This document shows positions 4,180 through 7,491 of a stretch of 7,491 bases of DNA, in pieces. Each line of letters starts with the position of its first letter. Position 1 is the first letter of the stretch. The notes below the pieces were generated by a model. The model had not been told where the DNA came from. It ran no database searches and saw only the letters and a program-made list of their open reading frames with translations. The position numbers and the translations under genes were made by a program. The stretch comes from Phycisphaerales bacterium. GTDB taxonomy: Bacteria > Planctomycetota > Phycisphaerae > Phycisphaerales > SM1A02. The DNA is taken from the NCBI GenBank assembly GCA_020427625.1, contig JAGQOI010000147.1:1-7491 (forward strand), given 5' to 3'.

Positions 4180-7046
4180 TGGCGACGGCCAGGGCTGAAA
4201 TGTCGGTCAACGGATGGAATCCGGACTACGTCGAGGCGCTGTACCGCGCCTGGCAGGCGGACCCGGACTCGGTGGACGCGGCCTGGCGTCCGTTCTTCCA
4301 GGGCTTCGAACTCGGCCTGGCGCGTCAGTCGTCGGCCGTCGAGACGCCGAGCGTCGCGCATACGAAGCAGGCGCGGGTGGATTCGCTCGTCTATCACTAC
4401 CGGGACATCGGGCACCTGGCCGCGGATCTCGATCCGCTGGACCGCGGGCGGCCGTTCCCGGAGTACCTCATGCTCGAGTCGTTCGGTCTGTCGGATGCCG
4501 ACATGGATTCGACGTTCGATCCGGGCGTCCTGCCGCTGGACAATCCGTCGCCGCTGCGCGCGATCGTGAAGCTCCTGGAGGACACGTACTGCCGTCACAT
4601 CGGCGTCGAGTACATGCACATCCAGGACCGGGCGCAGCGTCGGTGGCTTCAGAAGCACATGGAAGGCACGCGCAACCGTCCGGCCTTCGAGTCGGACCGG
4701 AAGATGCGCATCTTCCGCGAGTTGAGCGAGGCGACGAACTTCGAGGAGTTCCTCAACACGCGGTACCTCGGCAAGAAGCGCTTCGGCCTCGACGGCGGCG
4801 AGTCGCTCAACCCGATCCTGTGGGAGATGATCAACCTCGGACCGGCGCTGGGCATCCGCGAGTTCACGATCGGCATGGCCCACCGCGGGCGTCTGAACGT
4901 CCTCACGAACATCATGCAGAAGTCCTACGACGAGGTCTTCACCGAATTCGAGGAGGGCTGGGTCGAGGACTTCATCGAGGGCGGCGGCGACGTGAAGTAC
5001 CACCGCGGGTACAGCAGCGACGTCGTGACCGACGGCGGCGAGCCGATGCGTCTGACGCTGTCGCCGAACCCGTCGCACCTGGAGTTCGGGCACTCGGTCG
5101 TGCTCGGCCGCGCGAGGGCGAAGCAGCGCATCCGCAAGGATTCGCAGCGTGAGCAGTGCGTGCCGATCCTCATTCACGGCGACGCGTCGTTCCCCGGCCA
5201 GGGGATCGTCGCGGAGATGTTCAACATGGCGCATCTCGACGGCTACACCGTCGGCGGCGCGCTGCACGTCGTCGTGAACAACCAGATCGGCTTCACGACG
5301 GACCCCAAGGACGCCCACAGCGGGATGTACTGCACCGACATCGCGAAGATGATCGGCGCGCCGATCTTCCACGTGAACGGCGACGATCCCGAGGCGTGCG
5401 CATGGATCGCGACGCTCGCGCTCCAGTACCGGCAGGCCTTCAAGAACGACGTCGTCATCGACATGTGGTGCTACCGCAGGTACGGGCACAACGAGGGCGA
5501 CGAACCGACCTACACGCAGCCGCTCATGTACGAGCGCATCCGCACGCACGCGCCGGTCTTCGAGACCTACACCCGGCGCCTGCTCGACGAGGGCATCACG
5601 ACGGCCGAGGAGGTCGAGCGTCTGAGCCGCGAACTCAAGTCGAAGATGGACGAGTCGCAGGCGCGGTCGAAGGACCATCCGGTGCGCTCGACGGTCGCGG
5701 CCTTCAAGTCCGTGTGGAGCGGACTCACCGACGACTACTCCGACGATCCCGTCGACACCGCCGTCCCCCGCGACCGCCTCGCCGCCGTCGCCGACGCGCT
5801 CGGACGCGTGCCCGACGGGTTTGCCGCGCACCGGAAGCTCAGGAAGCTGCTCGAACTCCGGGGCTCATGCGTCGAGCAGGACCTCGCCATCGACTGGGGC
5901 GCGGGCGAGATGCTCGCGTACGGCTCGCTCCTCGTCGAGGGACACGCCGTCCGCCTCACCGGCCAGGACGTCGAGCGGGGCACGTTCAGTCACCGGCACG
6001 CGGTCATCGTCGACCAGACCACCGGCGAACCCCACGTCGCGCTGAACCACATCGCGCCCGGCCAGGAACGCTTCTGCATCCACAACAGCCCGCTCACCGA
6101 GAGCGCCTGCGTCGGGTTCGAATACGGCTACTCGCTCGGCGACCCGAAGATGCTCGTCATCTGGGAGGCGCAGTTCGGCGACTTCGGCAACGGCGCGCAG
6201 GTCCTCTTCGACCAGTTCATCTCCTCCGCCGAAGCGAAGTGGCAGCGCTTCACCGGGCTCACGATCCTGCTCCCCCACGGCTACGAGGGCGCGGGACCGG
6301 AGCACTCCTCGGCGCGCCTCGAACGCTTCCTCCAGCTCTGCGCCGACGACAACATGCAGGTCGTCTACCCGACGACGCCGGCGCAGATGTTCCATCTCCT
6401 CCGCCGGCAGATGAAGCGCAACTTCCGCAAGCCGCTCATCGTCATGACGCCGAAGAGCCTCCTCCGCCTGCCCGAGGCGGTGAGCCCGATCGATGCGCTC
6501 GTGAACGATCGCTTCCATCACGTCATCGACGATCCGCGCGTCGAGGACCCGTCGACCGTGCGGCGACTGCTGCTGTGCTCCGGCAAGGTGTACTACGACC
6601 TCGCCGCCCATCGCGCCGTGACCGACGATGCGGAGACCGCGATCGTGCGGCTCGAACAGCTCTACCCGTTCCGGACGCAGAGCATCACGCCGATCCTCGA
6701 ACGGTACGATCACGTCGAGGACGTGGTGTGGGTCCAGGAGGAGCCGCGGAACATGGGCGCGTGGTCCTTCGTGTCGGCCGCGTTCCGCGATGAACTCGAC
6801 GTCGAACTCCGCTACGTCGGACGCGACGCGAAGGCGACGCCGGCGGTCGCGTCGGAGAAGATGCACAAGCAGGAGCAGCACCGGATCATGGTCCAGGCGA
6901 TCGGCCTCGAGGCGGAACCCGTCGCCGCGACCGTCGCCCGGCCGGCGACGGCGCCCGCGCCGACCCGGGCCGAGACGGGCGCGAAGACGGGCGCGGGCGG
7001 GAAGAAGAAGTCGCGCACGACGCGCAAGCAACGGGCCGCGGGCTGA
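4179..7046 (+). CDS. sucA: 2-oxoglutarate dehydrogenase E1 component (thiamine diphosphate-dependent)
   Basis: A complete 955-residue E1o (E. coli SucA is 933). It decarboxylates 2-oxoglutarate on thiamine diphosphate and succinylates the lipoyl group of E2 in the TCA cycle. The N-terminus has the E1o-type E2-contact segment (YVEALYRAWQADPDSVDAAW, residues 17-36). The active-site histidines correspond to H235 in IGMAHRGRLN and H300 in NPSHLEF. The cofactor/Mg site is GDASFPGQG (334-342) through NNQIGFTT (367-374), followed by VNGDDPEA (399-406) and CYRRYGHNEGDEPT (431-444). The transketolase-like C-terminal half has QDVERGTFSHRHAV (596-609), EYGYSLGDPK (648-657), WEAQFGDFGNGAQV (662-675), LPHGYEGAGPEHSSARLE (698-715) and WVQEEPRNMGAW (851-862). 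Residues from about 911 form an extra Ala/Pro-rich tail ending in a basic KKKSRTTRKQR segment, absent from E. coli SucA. ATG 4179 is chosen because homology starts about residue 13 and AGGGA lies 9 nt upstream; ATG 4200 is an alternative. sucB follows after 74 nt. Confidence 0.97.
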   Translation: MATARAEMSVNGWNPDYVEALYRAWQADPDSVDAAWRPFFQGFELGLARQSSAVETPSVAHTKQARVDSLVYHYRDIGHLAADLDPLDRGRPFPEYLMLESFGLSDADMDSTFDPGVLPLDNPSPLRAIVKLLEDTYCRHIGVEYMHIQDRAQRRWLQKHMEGTRNRPAFESDRKMRIFRELSEATNFEEFLNTRYLGKKRFGLDGGESLNPILWEMINLGPALGIREFTIGMAHRGRLNVLTNIMQKSYDEVFTEFEEGWVEDFIEGGGDVKYHRGYSSDVVTDGGEPMRLTLSPNPSHLEFGHSVVLGRARAKQRIRKDSQREQCVPILIHGDASFPGQGIVAEMFNMAHLDGYTVGGALHVVVNNQIGFTTDPKDAHSGMYCTDIAKMIGAPIFHVNGDDPEACAWIATLALQYRQAFKNDVVIDMWCYRRYGHNEGDEPTYTQPLMYERIRTHAPVFETYTRRLLDEGITTAEEVERLSRELKSKMDESQARSKDHPVRSTVAAFKSVWSGLTDDYSDDPVDTAVPRDRLAAVADALGRVPDGFAAHRKLRKLLELRGSCVEQDLAIDWGAGEMLAYGSLLVEGHAVRLTGQDVERGTFSHRHAVIVDQTTGEPHVALNHIAPGQERFCIHNSPLTESACVGFEYGYSLGDPKMLVIWEAQFGDFGNGAQVLFDQFISSAEAKWQRFTGLTILLPHGYEGAGPEHSSARLERFLQLCADDNMQVVYPTTPAQMFHLLRRQMKRNFRKPLIVMTPKSLLRLPEAVSPIDALVNDRFHHVIDDPRVEDPSTVRRLLLCSGKVYYDLAAHRAVTDDAETAIVRLEQLYPFRTQSITPILERYDHVEDVVWVQEEPRNMGAWSFVSAAFRDELDVELRYVGRDAKATPAVASEKMHKQEQHRIMVQAIGLEAEPVAATVARPATAPAPTRAETGAKTGAGGKKKSRTTRKQRAAG

Positions 7047-7072
7047 CCGGCGGAGCCGAAGCATCGAAGTCC

Positions 7073-7096
7073 CGGCGGCCGCACATCCGGCCGCCG
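7073..7096 (+). promoter_or_regulatory. Intercistronic hairpin between sucA and sucB (9-bp perfect stem)
   Basis: The arms CGGCGGCCG (7073-7081) and CGGCCGCCG (7088-7096) are perfectly complementary around a CACATC loop. It starts 26 nt after the sucA stop and ends 24 nt before the sucB ATG. No T-run follows, so full termination is unlikely. Such a structure could slow 3' exonuclease decay of the sucA part, partly attenuate, or mark a processing site, tuning the E1:E2 ratio. Function is inferred only. Confidence 0.5.
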
Positions 7097-7120
7097 CCCA
7101 GTCAAGGAACATCACCAGGC

Positions 7121-7491
7121 ATGGCTGTCGACATCACCATTCCGAGTCCGGGCGAATCCATCACCGAGGTCATGCTCGGACCGTGGCACAAGGCGGAGGG
7201 CGACTGGGTCGACAAGGACGACGTCATCGTCGAGATCGAATCCGACAAGGTCACCCTCGAACTCCGGGCGCCCGACAGCGGCATCCTCCACATCGGCGCC
7301 GTCGAGGGCGATGAACGAAACGTCGGCGACGTCATCGGCAACGTCGACCCCAGCGCCGAACGACCCGCCGGCGCATCGAGCAACGGGGAGACCGCGCCCC
7401 CCGCCGCCGCCGCGCCGCCGGCGGCCGCGACGTCCCCCGCTTCATCCCCCGCGCCATCTGCCGCATCGGGCGCGTCGAAGCCCGACGGAAC
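7121..7491 (+). CDS. sucB: Dihydrolipoamide succinyltransferase E2 component of 2-oxoglutarate dehydrogenase (5' part only)
   Basis: The N-terminal 123 codons of E2o, cut by the window end. Residues 1-77 are a lipoyl domain: MAVDITIPSPGESITEV, then EIESDKVTLEL, with K43 in the D-K-V/A motif as the lipoylated lysine, then APDSGILH and VGDVIG. From residue 78 onward there is an Ala/Pro/Ser-rich linker, the mobile arm that carries the lipoyl domain between the E1, E2 and E3 active sites. The peripheral-subunit-binding and catalytic acyltransferase domains lie beyond the window. The position right behind sucA and the ESIT/SDKVTLE motifs favour the succinyltransferase (SucB/OdhB) over pyruvate dehydrogenase E2. 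The ATG at 7121 gives a canonical N-terminus. AAGGA at 7104-7108 is a possible Shine-Dalgarno sequence, though 12 nt away. It is probably co-transcribed with sucA across the intercistronic hairpin. Confidence 0.95.
   Translation, partial: MAVDITIPSPGESITEVMLGPWHKAEGDWVDKDDVIVEIESDKVTLELRAPDSGILHIGAVEGDERNVGDVIGNVDPSAERPAGASSNGETAPPAAAAPPAAATSPASSPAPSAASGASKPDG

Noticed and set aside
3846..5831. Long minus-strand open frame (661 codons) opposite the end of priA and sucA
   Set aside because: Antisense to conserved SucA residues; the composition is typical of high-GC shadow frames.
5156..6793. Plus-strand open frame (545 codons) inside sucA
   Set aside because: An out-of-frame shadow of the conserved SucA catalytic region; Arg-rich with no domain.

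Overview
The window is very GC-rich DNA (roughly 70% by eye) that looks like a bacterial chromosome of the class Phycisphaerae (Planctomycetota). The main pointer is the C-terminus of the first gene: two tandem Cys-flanked, dockerin-like calcium-loop repeats of the kind called GC-type dockerins, which are abundant secreted-protein tails in that class. The rest is core-type gene content, and I see no mobile element, CRISPR array, tRNA or rRNA.

Layout: (1) 1-482, plus strand, the 3' end of a secreted beta-helix-type protein ending in the double dockerin-like tail. (2) 485-1210, minus strand, a complete seven-helix PAQR/hemolysin III family membrane protein, convergent with the first gene and separated from it by 2 nt. 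(3) 1289-1519, minus strand, a 76-residue protein carrying only the helical hairpin of the ribosomal protein L7/L12 C-terminal domain. (4) 1657-3981, plus strand, complete PriA, the replication-restart helicase, divergent from (3). (5) 4179-7046, plus strand, complete SucA, the E1 subunit of 2-oxoglutarate dehydrogenase. (6) 7121 to the window end, plus strand, the start of SucB, the E2 subunit, with its lipoyl domain and Ala/Pro linker.

sucA and sucB form a TCA-cycle operon: E1 decarboxylates 2-oxoglutarate and passes the succinyl group to the lipoyl-lysine of E2. The E3 subunit is not in the window. The other genes have no obvious functional link to it.

The most interesting signals are regulatory. 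Two genes (PAQR and priA) have a TACAAY hexamer exactly 6 nt before the ATG and no Shine-Dalgarno sequence, which suggests leaderless mRNAs. A third TACAAT lies about 100 nt before sucA, directly followed by a perfect CCCCCG/CGGGGG inverted repeat and then a 27-codon Arg-rich upstream reading frame whose stop overlaps the sucA start as TGATG. A perfect 9-bp hairpin separates sucA from sucB. I found no clearly new multi-gene system; this is mostly an ordinary housekeeping region.
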